From contig NZ_JACABA010000001.1 in the NCBI RefSeq assembly GCF_013377015.1, forward strand, positions 951,554 to 1,015,553: a stretch of DNA of 64,000 nucleotides, read 5' to 3'. Source of the stretch: Rhodopseudomonas sp. (GTDB taxonomy: Bacteria; Pseudomonadota; Alphaproteobacteria; Rhizobiales; Xanthobacteraceae). Each line of letters opens with the position of its first letter. The first letter of the stretch is position 1. Shown here one piece after another: positions 37,586 through 47,917 of the stretch. Position numbers and translations under genes: made by a program. Below the pieces are notes generated by a model. The model was not told the DNA's origin, did not search any database, and was given only the letters and a program-made list of their open reading frames with translations.

Positions 37586-37990
37586 TCAGAGCGCCTTGTC
37601 GAGCAGCGCGCCGATCGAGGTTTCGCTGGTGTCGCCTACCGAGCGGCCCTGCTCGGCGGCGCCTTTGAACACGATCAGCGTCGATTGCATCTGCGCGCCG
37701 AACGACTTCACCGTCGGCTTCTGGTCATCGAAATCGACCCGGAAAATCTTCAGATCCTTGAATTTCGGATCAGTGGTCAGACGCTCGATGATCGGTGTCT
37801 GCGCCTTGCAGGTCGGGCACCAGCCGGCATGAATCTCGATCAGGACCGGCTGGCCAGCGGCCTGCGCCGACTTGAACGCGTCGGTGGCAAACGGAACCGC
37901 GGAGCTGGCGAAGGCCGATGAGACCAGTCCGGTCACGGCCAGCAGTGTGGCGAGCAGGGCGCCGTTGAACATCTTTCGTGTCATCGTCAT
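37586..37990 (-). CDS. Periplasmic thioredoxin-family protein
   Basis: 134 residues from the ATG at 37990 (AGGGA site). A signal peptide (MFNGALLATLLAVTGLVSSAFA) precedes a thioredoxin fold with active site WCPTC (HAGWCPTCKAQTPII) and the cis-Pro position replaced by QSTLIVFKG. It is the first gene of a pair with the CcdA-like transporter and is the likely electron acceptor. Confidence 0.9.
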   Translation of the reverse strand: MTMTRKMFNGALLATLLAVTGLVSSAFASSAVPFATDAFKSAQAAGQPVLIEIHAGWCPTCKAQTPIIERLTTDPKFKDLKIFRVDFDDQKPTVKSFGAQMQSTLIVFKGAAEQGRSVGDTSETSIGALLDKAL

Positions 37991-38084
37991 TGCGAAATCC
38001 CTCATTTGCCGGATGCGCGGACGCCCGCGATCAAACAAGGTTCGCCGGACGCGCTGACAAAGTTACGTGCCGGCGCAGGGATTG

Positions 38085-38651
38085 TTACCTGACGACTCCG
38101 GAAATGAATCCCGGTTTGCGCCGCGGCGGCTTGATGTCCTTTTTCAGGAAGCAGTGGGGACTCTTGCCGACATAGCCCGGACGCGCATAGGTCCAGGCCC
38201 GGCATTTGTGGTCGTCCTCGCAGAGGGCCTTGCAGGCATCGCTGCCGTCGCCCTTGTTCAGCTCCAGATTCCGGTAGTCGCCGCCGAAGCGATCGATCGA
38301 GGCCTCGATCGAAGAGTTGCGCGGCTCCAGCACGCCGGCGCCGCGCACACCGGACACGCAGCAATTGTTCGGCACCCGCTGCGGCACGCTGCTCTTCAGC
38401 CAGCACACCGCGCCCTGATCCGGCGCGGTCGGATAGGCGAAGGTCCATGACCGGCAATGGCGGTCGCGTTCGCAGACGATGGCGCAGTCAGCCGGATCGC
38501 CGCTCTGCACCGGCGAACGCAAATAATCACCGCCGGGACGGTCGAAATTCGCCTGCGCCCGGGCCGGGCCGGTCGACAGCGCGGCCGACATCAGGCACGC
38601 CGCCAAAGCGAGCATGACCGAACACGCCCTGAGCAGGCCGCCTCGCCGCAT
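38085..38651 (-). CDS. Exported protein with two PAN/apple domains
   Basis: 188 residues. A signal peptide (CSVMLALAACLMSAALSTGPARA) is followed by two tandem PAN-4-type repeats. The first is FDRPGGDYLRSP..CAIVCERDRHCRSWTFAYP..CWLKSSVP; the second is DRFGGDYRNLEL..CKALCEDDHKCRAWTYARP..CFLKKDI. The cysteine spacing agrees between the copies. PAN domains bind proteins or sugars; the role here is unknown. A linker has an extra Cys pair (NNCCVSG). Confidence 0.9.
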   Translation of the reverse strand: MRRGGLLRACSVMLALAACLMSAALSTGPARAQANFDRPGGDYLRSPVQSGDPADCAIVCERDRHCRSWTFAYPTAPDQGAVCWLKSSVPQRVPNNCCVSGVRGAGVLEPRNSSIEASIDRFGGDYRNLELNKGDGSDACKALCEDDHKCRAWTYARPGYVGKSPHCFLKKDIKPPRRKPGFISGVVR

Positions 38652-38784
38652 CCCAATTGCTTTCGAATTTGGCTCCGAAGTCCCTGAAAAACGTCCCTTG
38701 GAACTTCCGAACCGCCGCACCGGGAGCCATCTGATGGTCCGCTACCTGTACGGCGGATGAACGGCCACCGGGTCGGCCCGGCAG

Positions 38785-40155
38785 CTAGAAGGCGTATTCG
38801 TCGTAGGCCGGCTCCACCGAGCCGTGCCAGTCGCCGTTGAATTTCTGCAGCATTTCCTCGGCGGGGGAGCGGCCGGCATCGAGAATCCGGTCGAGCGGCT
38901 CCAGATGCCGCGATTCATCGCGGCCGGCGTGGTCGACGCGGCCGCGCCGGCGCAGTCCGGCATGCGCCAGCACCATGCATTCCTTGGCGATCTCGAACAG
39001 GTAGCGATCGCGAATCTTGGCCTTGAAGCCGAGCCGCGGCACGTCGTCGCGCAGCGCCTGGCGCTCCTGCGCGGTCCACAGCCGCACGATCTCCCAGGCG
39101 GCGTCGAGACTGGTGTCGTCGTACAGCAATCCGACCCAGAACGCCGGCAGCGCCGGCAGCCGGCCCCACGGCACGCCGTCGGCGCCGCGCATCTCCAGAT
39201 AACGCTTGAGCCGGACCTCGGGAAAGATCGTCGAGAGGTGATTGGCCCAATCCGACAGCGTCGGCCGTTCGCCCGGCATCATCTTGTTGTTGCCGGCGAA
39301 GAAATCGCGAAACGACGAGCCGGCGACGTCGATATATTGGTCGCCGCGCTTGACGAAATACATCGGCACGTCGAGCGCGTAATCGACCCAGCGCTCGAAT
39401 CCCATGCCGTCCTCGAACGCCCAGGGGATCATGCCGGAGCGGGCGTTGTCGGTGTCGCGCCAGATCTCGGAGCGGAACGACAGCAAGCCGTTCGGCTTGC
39501 CTTCAGTAAAGGGCGAATTGGCGAACAATGCGGTGGCGATCGGCTGCAGCGCCACCGACACCCGCAGCTTCTTGACCATGTCGGCTTCCGACGAGAAGTC
39601 GAGATTGGTCTGCACCGTGCAGGTCCGGTACATCATGTCGAGGCCGTATTGACCGACCTTCGGCATGTAGTTGGTCATGATCTTGTAGCGACCTTTCGGC
39701 ATCGTCGGAATTTGCGCGCGCGACCATGACGGCGTCATGCCGAGCCCGAGGAAGCCGATGCCGAGCGGCGTCGCCACCTCGCGCACCTGGGCCAGATGCG
39801 CCATCAGTTCGGACTGGGTCTGGTGCACGGTCTCGACCGGCGCACCCGACAGTTCGAACTGGCCGCCCGGCTCCAGCGAGATCGCGCCACCGCCGGTGAC
39901 GTCGTAGAGCCCGATGATGTTGCCGGCTTCCATGATCGGCTCCCAGCCGAGCAGCAATTTCATCCCCTCCAGCAGCGCACCGATGCCGTGCGCGCCGTCA
40001 TACGGCACCGGATGGTGACCCACCAGCGTGAACGGGGTCTTTTCGTGCTCGGTTCCGATCCGGAATTCCGACGGCGGTTTCACGCCGTCTTCCAGCCACG
40101 CCACGAGCTCGTCGCGCGAGTGCAGTGGCGTCATATCGATCTGGTCACGCGCCAT
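38785..40155 (-). CDS. gshA: Glutamate-cysteine ligase (plant/alphaproteobacterial type)
   Basis: A 456-residue GCS2-like enzyme that makes gamma-glutamylcysteine, the first step of glutathione synthesis. Segments include FRIGTEHEKTPF, GGAISLEPGGQFELSGAP, PKGRYKIMTNYMPKVG, TCTVQTNLDF and EVRLKRYLEMRGADG. The two cysteines of the redox-regulated plant type are partly kept. Two GST genes lie in this window, one of them just beyond the MarR regulator, so glutathione use is a local theme. Confidence 0.96.
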   Translation of the reverse strand: MARDQIDMTPLHSRDELVAWLEDGVKPPSEFRIGTEHEKTPFTLVGHHPVPYDGAHGIGALLEGMKLLLGWEPIMEAGNIIGLYDVTGGGAISLEPGGQFELSGAPVETVHQTQSELMAHLAQVREVATPLGIGFLGLGMTPSWSRAQIPTMPKGRYKIMTNYMPKVGQYGLDMMYRTCTVQTNLDFSSEADMVKKLRVSVALQPIATALFANSPFTEGKPNGLLSFRSEIWRDTDNARSGMIPWAFEDGMGFERWVDYALDVPMYFVKRGDQYIDVAGSSFRDFFAGNNKMMPGERPTLSDWANHLSTIFPEVRLKRYLEMRGADGVPWGRLPALPAFWVGLLYDDTSLDAAWEIVRLWTAQERQALRDDVPRLGFKAKIRDRYLFEIAKECMVLAHAGLRRRGRVDHAGRDESRHLEPLDRILDAGRSPAEEMLQKFNGDWHGSVEPAYDEYAF

Positions 40156-40251
40156 GAGGATTCCGGAGGATAGGCGCGGTGGTCAGCTGCGCGCGGTGTC
40201 GGGGCCCGCGGCGGGCGAGATCGCCCGCGGCGGCGGAGGGTGAAAGCTGTA

Positions 40252-40740
40252 TCATCGCGCCGGGGCGCTGTCTTTGGCGGCAAGCGACGCGGCGGCATCG
40301 CAGGAGCAGCCCAGCCGGTCGAGCAGGCTGCATAGCTTCGCCGCATCAGCGTCCGACAATTTCGATCCGACGTGTTTCTCGATCGCGGCCGAATAGGCGC
40401 TCCACATCTTCTTCTGCAATTCGCGCCCCGCCTCGGTGATCTCGACGAACTGGCCGCGCTTGTCCATCTTGCATTCGCGGCGTGCCGCCAGTCCCTCGTC
40501 GACCAGCCGGTCGATCAGCCGCGAGGTCGAATATTGCGGGATCAGCATCTGCTTTTCGAGCTCGACCGGACGCAGCTCGCCCGACGGCGCGCGCGACAAT
40601 TCCAACAGCGCGTCGTACCAGGCCAACGGCGGGAAGCCGGCTTTCTTCAATTCCTGTTCGACCGCGTCCAGCACCCGGCTCTGGAGTCGCATCAGCCGAA
40701 TCCAGGCCGCGGTCGCTTCGGTCGACGGTTTGCGTTTCAT
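40252..40740 (-). CDS. MarR family transcriptional regulator
   Basis: 162 residues from the ATG at 40740 (40752 is an alternative). It has a winged helix-turn-helix with ELSRAPSGELRPVELEKQMLIPQYSTSRLIDRLVDEGL (in part VELEKQMLIPQYSTSRLIDRL) and the wing CKMDKRGQFVEITEAG. A Cys-Ser-Cys (GCSCD) near the C-terminus could sense thiols or electrophiles. It is divergent from a GST gene across paired palindromic operators, suggesting control of the GST by a redox or electrophile signal. Confidence 0.94.
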   Translation of the reverse strand: MKRKPSTEATAAWIRLMRLQSRVLDAVEQELKKAGFPPLAWYDALLELSRAPSGELRPVELEKQMLIPQYSTSRLIDRLVDEGLAARRECKMDKRGQFVEITEAGRELQKKMWSAYSAAIEKHVGSKLSDADAAKLCSLLDRLGCSCDAAASLAAKDSAPAR

Positions 40741-40776
40741 GGCGGAGCTCATAATTCGGGTGCACCCTACCGCACT

Positions 40777-40823
40777 AAATGCAGTTGCATCAATCTTGAC
40801 TCTTTCATGCAAGTGCATTTAAT
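40777..40823 (+). promoter_or_regulatory. GST promoter with two MarR-type operators
   Basis: Two near-identical palindromes, ATGCAGTTGCAT (40779-40790) and ATGCAAGTGCAT (40807-40818), flank a -35 element TTGACT (40796-40801). A -10 like TTTAAT lies at 40818-40823, so the second operator fills the spacer between -35 and -10 and would block RNA polymerase. The first overlaps the upstream side and may act on the marR promoter. Confidence 0.8.
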
Positions 40824-40868
40824 TCCACGGTCCGGCAACACCAATAGTCCACCAGGAGGAAATTTCCC

Positions 40869-41483
40869 ATGAAGCTGTATTATTCACCCGGCGCCTGCTC
40901 GCTGTCGCCGCATATCGCGCTGATGGAATCCGGCCTGCCCTACGAGCTGGTGAAGGTCGATATCCGCGCCAAGAAGCTCGAAAACGGCGACGATTACCTC
41001 AAAATCAACCCCAAGGGCCAAGTTCCGGCGCTCGGGCTCGACAATGGCGAGGTGATGACCGAAGGCCCGGTGATCGTGCAGATGATCGCCGACCAGGCCG
41101 CGGCGTCCAAGCTCGCCCCCGCCAATGGCAGCCAGGAGCGGTATCGCTTGCAGGAGTGGCTGAATTTCATCACCACCGAACTGCACAAGAGTTTCGGGCC
41201 GCTGTTCAGCCCGGCGCTGGCCGACGACGCCAAGGCGTTCTTCCGCGACCGCATCGCGAGCAAGTTCAAGTACATCGACGAAGCGCTGGCCGGCCATGAC
41301 TACCTGATGGGCCCGCAATTCACCGTCGCCGACGGCTATCTGTTCACGATCCTGCGCTGGGCCGACGCGATGAAGATCGACATCTCGGCGCTGCCCAACC
41401 TCGTCGCCTACAAGGCCCGCGTCGCTGCGCGGCCGAAGGTGCAGGAAGCGCTCGCCAAGGAAGGCCTGCTGAAAGCGGCGTGA
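40869..41483 (+). CDS. gstA: Glutathione S-transferase, beta class
   Basis: A 204-residue GST: MKLYYSPGACSLSPHIAL with the beta-class Cys10, NPKGQVPALGLDNGEVMTEGPVI in pieces NPKGQVPAL and EGPVIVQMIAD, and the C-terminal FTVADGYLFTILRWA. It is preceded by AGGAGGAAA. It is controlled by the divergent MarR regulator (inference from operators) and ends at a strong terminator. Confidence 0.95.
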   Translation: MKLYYSPGACSLSPHIALMESGLPYELVKVDIRAKKLENGDDYLKINPKGQVPALGLDNGEVMTEGPVIVQMIADQAAASKLAPANGSQERYRLQEWLNFITTELHKSFGPLFSPALADDAKAFFRDRIASKFKYIDEALAGHDYLMGPQFTVADGYLFTILRWADAMKIDISALPNLVAYKARVAARPKVQEALAKEGLLKAA

Positions 41484-41506
41484 GCTTCTGATTTCTGACA
41501 AATGAC

Positions 41507-41538
41507 GAAGGGCCGGATCGCCGATCCGGCCCTTTTTT
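41507..41538 (+). terminator. Rho-independent terminator after the GST gene
   Basis: AAGGGCCGGATCG pairs with CGATCCGGCCCTT, followed directly by TTTTTT. Confidence 0.93.
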
Positions 41539-41566
41539 ATGTACGCAACACAATCCTGCGCCTGCG

Positions 41567-41679
41567 TTCGTCATTGCGAGGAGCACTTGCGACGAAGCAA
41601 TCCAGGCCTGCGCTTGCCGCCCCTGGGTTGCTTCGCGTTCGGACGGCGCTTCGCGCCGCCCTCGGCTCGCAATGACGAA
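41567..41679. repeat. Palindromic intergenic repeat, type A copy 2
   Basis: 14-bp perfect arms TTCGTCATTGCGAG (41567-41580) and CTCGCAATGACGAA (41666-41679), with an inner GAAGCAATCCAGG / CCTGGGTTGCTTC hairpin (one mismatch). It is the same family as 16064-16204 and 61930-62010, and sits between a terminator and the 3' end of fadJ. Confidence 0.92.
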
Positions 41680-41708
41680 TGGCGTCTCCGGTTTCGCCAG
41701 GCCGGATC

Positions 41709-43925
41709 CTACGCCGCCGCCAGCTTCTTCGGCGGGAACCGGCCGTAGAAGGTCTCGCCGTTCTTCGCCATATCTTCCAGCAGTTTCGGCGGGGTGAAGC
41801 GGGAGCCGTATTTGGCCTCGAGCTTGTGGCACAGCGCCACGAACTCTTTCGTCCCCATGAAGTCGATATAGCTCAGCGTGCCGCCGGTGAAGGGGGCGAA
41901 GCCGAAGCCGAGGATCGAACCGACATCGGCCTCGCGCGGATCGGTGATGACGTGATCCTCGACGGTGCGCGCGGCTTCCACCGCCTGCACCACCAGGAAG
42001 CGCTGCTTCATCTCCTCGATGTCGAGCGTATCGGGATCGAGGTGCTTGGGCTGCAGCGCGCCGATGCCGGCCCACAGGCTCTTCTGGCCCTTGCCCTTTT
42101 CCGGATAGTCGTAGAACCCCTTGGCATTCTTGCGGCCGAACCGGCCCTGCTTCTCGACCATCTCGACCATCAGCTTCTTCTGCTGCTGATCGACCGCCTG
42201 GGCGCCGAGATCGGCCTCGGTCGCCTTCATGATCTTCAGCACCAGGTCGAGCGCGACCTCGTCGGCCAGCGACAGCGGTCCGACCGGCATACCGGCCATC
42301 TTGGCGACGTTCTCGATCATCGCCGGCGGCACGCCTTCCATCAGCATTTCCAGCCCTTCGGCGGTGAAGCGCAGCACGCAGCGATTGGCGAAGAAGCCGC
42401 GGCTGTCGTTGACCACGATCGGGGTCTTGCTGATCTGGCGGACGTAGTCGAGCGCTGTGGCGAGCGCGACGTCGCCAGTGTTCTTGCCGACGATGATTTC
42501 CACCAGCATCATCTTCTCGACCGGCGAGAAGAAGTGGATGCCTATGAACTTCGACTGGTCGGTAAATTCTTCGGCCAGCGAATTGATCGGCAGCGTCGAG
42601 GTATTCGACGCCATGATGGCGCCCTGCTTCAGCAGCGGCTGCACCTTCTTGTAGATCTCGGCCTTGACCGCGCGATCCTCGAACACGGCTTCGATCACCA
42701 GATCGCAATCCTTGATGGCGTCGAAATCCGCGGTCGCGGTGATCCGCGCCATCAGCGCGTCGCGGTCGGCCTCCTTGGCGCGGCCCTTGGCGATCAACCC
42801 GTCGATCACCGATTTGCAATGCGCCTTGCCCTTGTCGGCGCTTTCCTGATCGCGGTCGATCAGCACTACCTCGATGCCGCCCTTGGCCGAGACGTAGCCG
42901 ACGCTGGCGCCCATGAAGCCGGCGCCGATGATGGCGAGCTTCTTGACCTTGGTCGGCGGCACGTTCTGCGGCCGCCGCGCCCCCTTGTTCAGTTCCTGCA
43001 TCGACAGGAACAGGCTGCGGATCATCGCCGCGGCTTCCTTGGTCTGCACGACGTGGGCGAAATAGCGCGATTCCACGCGCAGCGCCGCGTCCATCGGCAG
43101 CTGCAGGCCCTCATAGACGCAGCTCATGACGGCGCGCGCCGCCGGATAGTTGTCGTAGGTCTCGCGGCGGTAAATGGCGTTGCCCGCAGGAAACATCATC
43201 ATGCCCTGCTTGGAGAACACCTGGCCGCCGGGCAGCTTGAAGCCCTTCTCGTCCCACGGCGCCACCGCCTTGCCGCCACCCTTGATCCAGTCCTTGGCGG
43301 CCGTGATCAGGTCGGCCGGCGGCACCACCGCATCGACCAGCTTCCAGGCCTTGGCCTTGGCCAGATTGACCTGGTCGCCCTTCAGCAGGATCGTCAGCGA
43401 GTCCTGCGGCTGCACGATGCGCGGAATCCGCTGGGTGCCGCCGCCGCCCGGGAACAGGCCGACCTTGATTTCCGGCAGGCCGAGCCTGGTCTTCGGATTG
43501 TCGGCGGCGACGCGGTAGTGGCAGGCCAGCGTCACTTCGAAACCGCCGCCGAGCGCGAGGCCGTTGATCGCGGCGACCCACGGCTTGCCCGAGGTCTCGA
43601 TCCTGCGCAGGATCTGCGACAATTTGCGGCTCTCGTCGAACAGCATCTGCTGCGCGGCTTCCTCGCCCTTGTCCTTGCGGATCTGGGCGAAGGTCTTGTT
43701 CATGCCTTCCAGCATCGACAGGTCGGCCCCGGCGCAGAACGCTTCCTTGGCCGAGGTGATCACCACGCCCTTGACGGCGGCATCCGCGGTGGTCTGCGCG
43801 ACGATGGCGTCGAGCTCCTCGATCGTGGTGGCGTCCAGCACATTCATCGAACGGCCGGGAAGATCCCAGGTGACGAGCGCAATGCCGTCGGCGTCGGTCT
43901 CGAGTTTGAAAATCTTGAAGGTCAT
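41709..43925 (-). CDS. fadJ: 3-hydroxyacyl-CoA dehydrogenase / enoyl-CoA hydratase (FadJ/FadB type)
   Basis: A 738-residue bifunctional beta-oxidation enzyme. The N-terminal crotonase domain has AFCAGADLSMLEG and the oxyanion region INGLALGGGFEVTLACHYR. From about residue 325 there is a Rossmann NAD domain (LAIIGAGFMGASVGYV) with STLPINSLAEEF, FIGIHFFSPVEKMMLVEII and VNDSRGFFANR. It hydrates enoyl-CoA and oxidises 3-hydroxyacyl-CoA. GGAG precedes the ATG. Clustered with thiolase and acyl-CoA dehydrogenase on the same strand. Confidence 0.97.
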   Translation of the reverse strand: MTFKIFKLETDADGIALVTWDLPGRSMNVLDATTIEELDAIVAQTTADAAVKGVVITSAKEAFCAGADLSMLEGMNKTFAQIRKDKGEEAAQQMLFDESRKLSQILRRIETSGKPWVAAINGLALGGGFEVTLACHYRVAADNPKTRLGLPEIKVGLFPGGGGTQRIPRIVQPQDSLTILLKGDQVNLAKAKAWKLVDAVVPPADLITAAKDWIKGGGKAVAPWDEKGFKLPGGQVFSKQGMMMFPAGNAIYRRETYDNYPAARAVMSCVYEGLQLPMDAALRVESRYFAHVVQTKEAAAMIRSLFLSMQELNKGARRPQNVPPTKVKKLAIIGAGFMGASVGYVSAKGGIEVVLIDRDQESADKGKAHCKSVIDGLIAKGRAKEADRDALMARITATADFDAIKDCDLVIEAVFEDRAVKAEIYKKVQPLLKQGAIMASNTSTLPINSLAEEFTDQSKFIGIHFFSPVEKMMLVEIIVGKNTGDVALATALDYVRQISKTPIVVNDSRGFFANRCVLRFTAEGLEMLMEGVPPAMIENVAKMAGMPVGPLSLADEVALDLVLKIMKATEADLGAQAVDQQQKKLMVEMVEKQGRFGRKNAKGFYDYPEKGKGQKSLWAGIGALQPKHLDPDTLDIEEMKQRFLVVQAVEAARTVEDHVITDPREADVGSILGFGFAPFTGGTLSYIDFMGTKEFVALCHKLEAKYGSRFTPPKLLEDMAKNGETFYGRFPPKKLAAA

Positions 43926-43980
43926 CCGATTAGCTCCTTCGATGCCTGCGGCCGTTGCGGCGCGGCGGTTGTCTGTCTGT

Positions 43981-44070
43981 GTAGGGTGGGCAAAGGCGCA
44001 CTTCGCGCCGTGCCCACCTTCGAGCGGTGAGGCGGGGAATGGTGGGCACGCTTCGCTTTGCCCACCCTAC
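43981..44070. repeat. Palindromic intergenic repeat, type B
   Basis: 15-bp perfect arms GTAGGGTGGGCAAAG (43981-43995) and CTTTGCCCACCCTAC (44056-44070), with a nested GTGCCCACC / GGTGGGCAC hairpin. It lies between fadA and fadJ, where it could fold in the shared transcript and affect processing or polarity. Confidence 0.92.
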
Positions 44071-44073
44071 TGA

Positions 44074-45282
<1,209 letters not shown>

Positions 45283-45327
45283 GGGATCTCCCTTAAAATG
45301 AAAGCTGTGACGCGATGGTCTTCGCCA

Positions 45328-45426
45328 TGTCATCGCCCGGCTTGACCGGGCGACCCAGTATTCAAGGCGCTCAGTTCAAAACTCTGGCGTTCGGTTTACT
45401 GGATCCCCGCTTTCGCGGGGATGACA
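45328..45426. repeat. Palindromic intergenic repeat, type C
   Basis: Outer arms TGTCATC / GATGACA. Inner hairpins are GCCCGGcttgaCCGGGC and TCCCCGctttCGCGGGGA, with the CCAGTA and TACTGG boxes in the middle. A similar layout is known from many Bradyrhizobiaceae intergenic spaces. It lies between the acyl-CoA dehydrogenase gene and fadA. Confidence 0.85.
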
Positions 45427-45439
45427 GCCGTGATTGTGA

Positions 45440-47230
45440 TCAGAACGCCTCCGCCGGCAATTCCATCGTGGTGGCGCTGCCGCTCTGGATCCGTGCCAGA
45501 TGCAGCGCGGTCTCGGGAAGCATCCGTTCCATAAAAAACCGGCCGGTCACGAGTTTCGTCGTCAGATAGGGTGTTGCGCCATCGCTGGCAATCTTGTCCT
45601 GCGCGACCTTCGCCATCTTGGCCCACATATAGCCGCAGGCGACCAGGCCGAACAGCTGCATGTAATCGGTGGCACCGGCGCCGGCATTGTCGGGCGCCGC
45701 CATCGCGTTCAGCATCAGCCAGGTGGTGGCCTGCTGCAGATGGCCGAGCGCCGCCGAGACCGGCGCCACATAGGGCTTCATCGCCTCGTCGCCGCCGTGC
45801 TCCTTGGCGAAGGCGCCGACCTCGGCGAAGAACGCCATCACGGCGCGGCCGCCGTCGCGCGGCAGCTTGCGGCCGACCAGGTCGAGCGCCTGGATGCCGT
45901 TGGCGCCCTCGTAGATCATCGCGATCCGAGCGTCGCGGACGAACTGCTCCATGCCGTTGTCGGCAATGTAGCCGTGGCCGCCATAGACCTGCTGCGCCAG
46001 CACGGTGTTGGAGAAGCCGACATCGGTCAGCACGCCCTTCAGCACCGGCGTCATCAGGCCCATGTGGTCGTCGGCGGCCTGACGTTCTTTGGCATCGCTG
46101 GAGCGATGCGCGACGTCGCTCTTCAGCGCGGTCCATACCACCATCGCGCGGGCCGCTTCGTTGAAGGCGCGGATCGTCAGCAGCACGCGGCGGATATCGG
46201 GATGCACGATGATCGGATCGGCCGGCTTGTCGGTCGCCTTCGGCCCCGACAGCGCGCGGCCCTGCAGCCGCTCGCGGGCATAATTGACGGCGTTCTGATA
46301 GGCGACTTCGGATTGCGCCAGGCCCTGCACGGCGACGCCGAGCCGGGCCTCGTTCATCATCACGAACATGCCCTGCATGCCCTTGTTCTCTTCGCCGATC
46401 AGCCAGCCGGTGGCGCCGTCGTAATTCATCACGCAGGTGGCGTTGCCGTGGATGCCCATCTTGTGCTCGATCGCGCCGCAGGTCACGCCGTTGCGCTCGC
46501 CGAGCGAACCGTCGGCATTGACCTTGATCTTCGGCACCACGAACAGCGAGACGCCCTTGATCCCGGCCGGCGCGCCCTCGATTCGAGCCAGCACCAGATG
46601 GATGATGTTGTCGGAGAGGTCGTGCTCGCCGGCGGAGATGAAGATCTTGGTGCCGGTGATCTTGTAGCTACCGTCGGCCTGCTTCACCGCCTTGGTGCGC
46701 AGCAGCCCGAGATCGGTGCCGCATTGCGGCTCGGTCAGGTTCATGGTGCCGGTCCATTCGCCCGACACCATCTTGGGCAGGAAGATCGCCTTCTGCTCCG
46801 GCTTGCCGTGCACCAGCAGCGCCGCGGCCGCCCCCATGGTCAAGCCGTGATACATCGAGAACGCCATATTGGCGGAGATCTGGAATTCGGCGACGACCTG
46901 GGTCAGCGTCACCGGCAGGCCCTGCCCGCCGAATTCCGCCGGCGCCGACAGGCCGAGCCAGCCGCCCTCGGCGACCTGCTTGTAGGCTTCCTTAAAACCC
47001 TTCGGCGTCGTCACGCTGCCGTCATCGTGCCGAGTGCAGCCCTCGCGGTCGCCGACGCGGTTCAGCGGCTGCAGCACCTGCTCGCTGAGCCGGGCGGCCT
47101 CGTTCAGGATCGCATCGCGCACATCGGCGGAGGCGTCGCTGAAACCCGGCAGATTGCCGTAGCGGTCGAACTGGAACACGTCGTTGAGCAAGAATCCGAC
47201 GTCTTCGAGGGGGGCCTTGTAGGTCGGCAT
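45440..47230 (-). CDS. Acyl-CoA dehydrogenase with C-terminal extension
   Basis: A 596-residue FAD enzyme (the ~600-residue group also annotated as DmdC/FadE-type). FAD and substrate segments are MNLTEPQCGTDLGLLRTKA, ITGTKIFISAGEHDLSDN and the C-terminal-domain QVYGGHGYIADNGMEQFVRDARIAMIYEGANGIQALDLVGRKL (in part YEGANGIQALDL). The extra ~130 C-terminal residues are typical of the group. The start is at 47230 with GGGAG upstream. It catalyses the first beta-oxidation step and heads the fad cluster. Confidence 0.96.
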   Translation of the reverse strand: MPTYKAPLEDVGFLLNDVFQFDRYGNLPGFSDASADVRDAILNEAARLSEQVLQPLNRVGDREGCTRHDDGSVTTPKGFKEAYKQVAEGGWLGLSAPAEFGGQGLPVTLTQVVAEFQISANMAFSMYHGLTMGAAAALLVHGKPEQKAIFLPKMVSGEWTGTMNLTEPQCGTDLGLLRTKAVKQADGSYKITGTKIFISAGEHDLSDNIIHLVLARIEGAPAGIKGVSLFVVPKIKVNADGSLGERNGVTCGAIEHKMGIHGNATCVMNYDGATGWLIGEENKGMQGMFVMMNEARLGVAVQGLAQSEVAYQNAVNYARERLQGRALSGPKATDKPADPIIVHPDIRRVLLTIRAFNEAARAMVVWTALKSDVAHRSSDAKERQAADDHMGLMTPVLKGVLTDVGFSNTVLAQQVYGGHGYIADNGMEQFVRDARIAMIYEGANGIQALDLVGRKLPRDGGRAVMAFFAEVGAFAKEHGGDEAMKPYVAPVSAALGHLQQATTWLMLNAMAAPDNAGAGATDYMQLFGLVACGYMWAKMAKVAQDKIASDGATPYLTTKLVTGRFFMERMLPETALHLARIQSGSATTMELPAEAF

Positions 47231-47356
47231 GGTGTTCTCCCGGCTGGCTGGCAACTCCTCTACAGGGAGTTCGTGCAGCTCAGCAATCTTTCCGTTCCAA
47301 CAATGGACCTTAGCCGTTTCCGGCGGTCCGCGGTAACCAGTCTGCGGTAACGAGTA

Positions 47357-47782
47357 TCAAGTCTGCGGTGGTCGCTTGGCAACGCCGGCTTCGCTTCCCG
47401 CGCGGATCAATTGCTCGCCCATCAGCCGGTGCAACAAATTGATCGCCTTGAGCGGACGCACCATCACCTTGAAGTGCGTGATCATGCCATCGTTGTCGAA
47501 GGTGATGATGTCGACGCCGTTAATCGTGATCCCGTCGACCTGATTTTCGAACTCAAGCACCACGCCGTTCTTATTGCGCCACTCGCCACGATAGGCGAAG
47601 CCCGGACCGCCCAGCACCTGTTCGGCACCCAACAGGTATTTGAAGGTGATGTCGCGGCCGCGCTGCGGCGTGTGCACGACCGGGCTTTCGAACACCGCAT
47701 CGGGGTGCAGCAGGTCCCAGAGCGCCGCCTGGTCGTGGGACTTCACATAGGCGTACCATTTCTCCAGGCCGCTCATGGACAT
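47357..47782 (-). CDS. NTF2-like / ketosteroid isomerase-fold protein
   Basis: A 141-residue cone-shaped SnoaL-like protein. The N-terminal helix contains WYAYVKSHDQAALWDLLHPDAVFESPVV, the typical start (in part DLLHPDAVFESP), followed by VDIITFDNDGMITHFKVMVRPLKA. It is divergent from a PadR regulator and lies behind the acyl-CoA dehydrogenase. Function is not assigned; a role in lipid metabolism is only suggested by neighbours. Confidence 0.88.
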   Translation of the reverse strand: MSMSGLEKWYAYVKSHDQAALWDLLHPDAVFESPVVHTPQRGRDITFKYLLGAEQVLGGPGFAYRGEWRNKNGVVLEFENQVDGITINGVDIITFDNDGMITHFKVMVRPLKAINLLHRLMGEQLIRAGSEAGVAKRPPQT

Positions 47783-47847
47783 CGGACGTCTCCTCTGGGC
47801 GTAACGTCAAGATCCGCGCGGAAAGGCGCAATTCCCGCGTGTTCATA

Positions 47848-47867
47848 TGCATATTGACGCATATGCA
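47848..47867 (+). promoter_or_regulatory. Probable PadR operator between the divergent genes
   Basis: A perfect inverted repeat TGCATAT-N6-ATATGCA; a further ATGCAT follows at 47873-47878. It overlaps a -35-like TTGACG and is centred between the NTF2-like and PadR genes. PadR proteins commonly bind such AT-rich dyads near their own promoter. Confidence 0.7.
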
Positions 47868-47917
47868 CTATTATGCATAAAGTCAAGACAACCGGATTGA
47901 AAAATGAGGGTGGGCGA

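Noticed and set aside
45328..45426. Repeat C as a factor-independent terminator
   Set aside because: It has stable hairpins but no T run on either side and matches a repeat layout found in many places; it is recorded as a repeat only.
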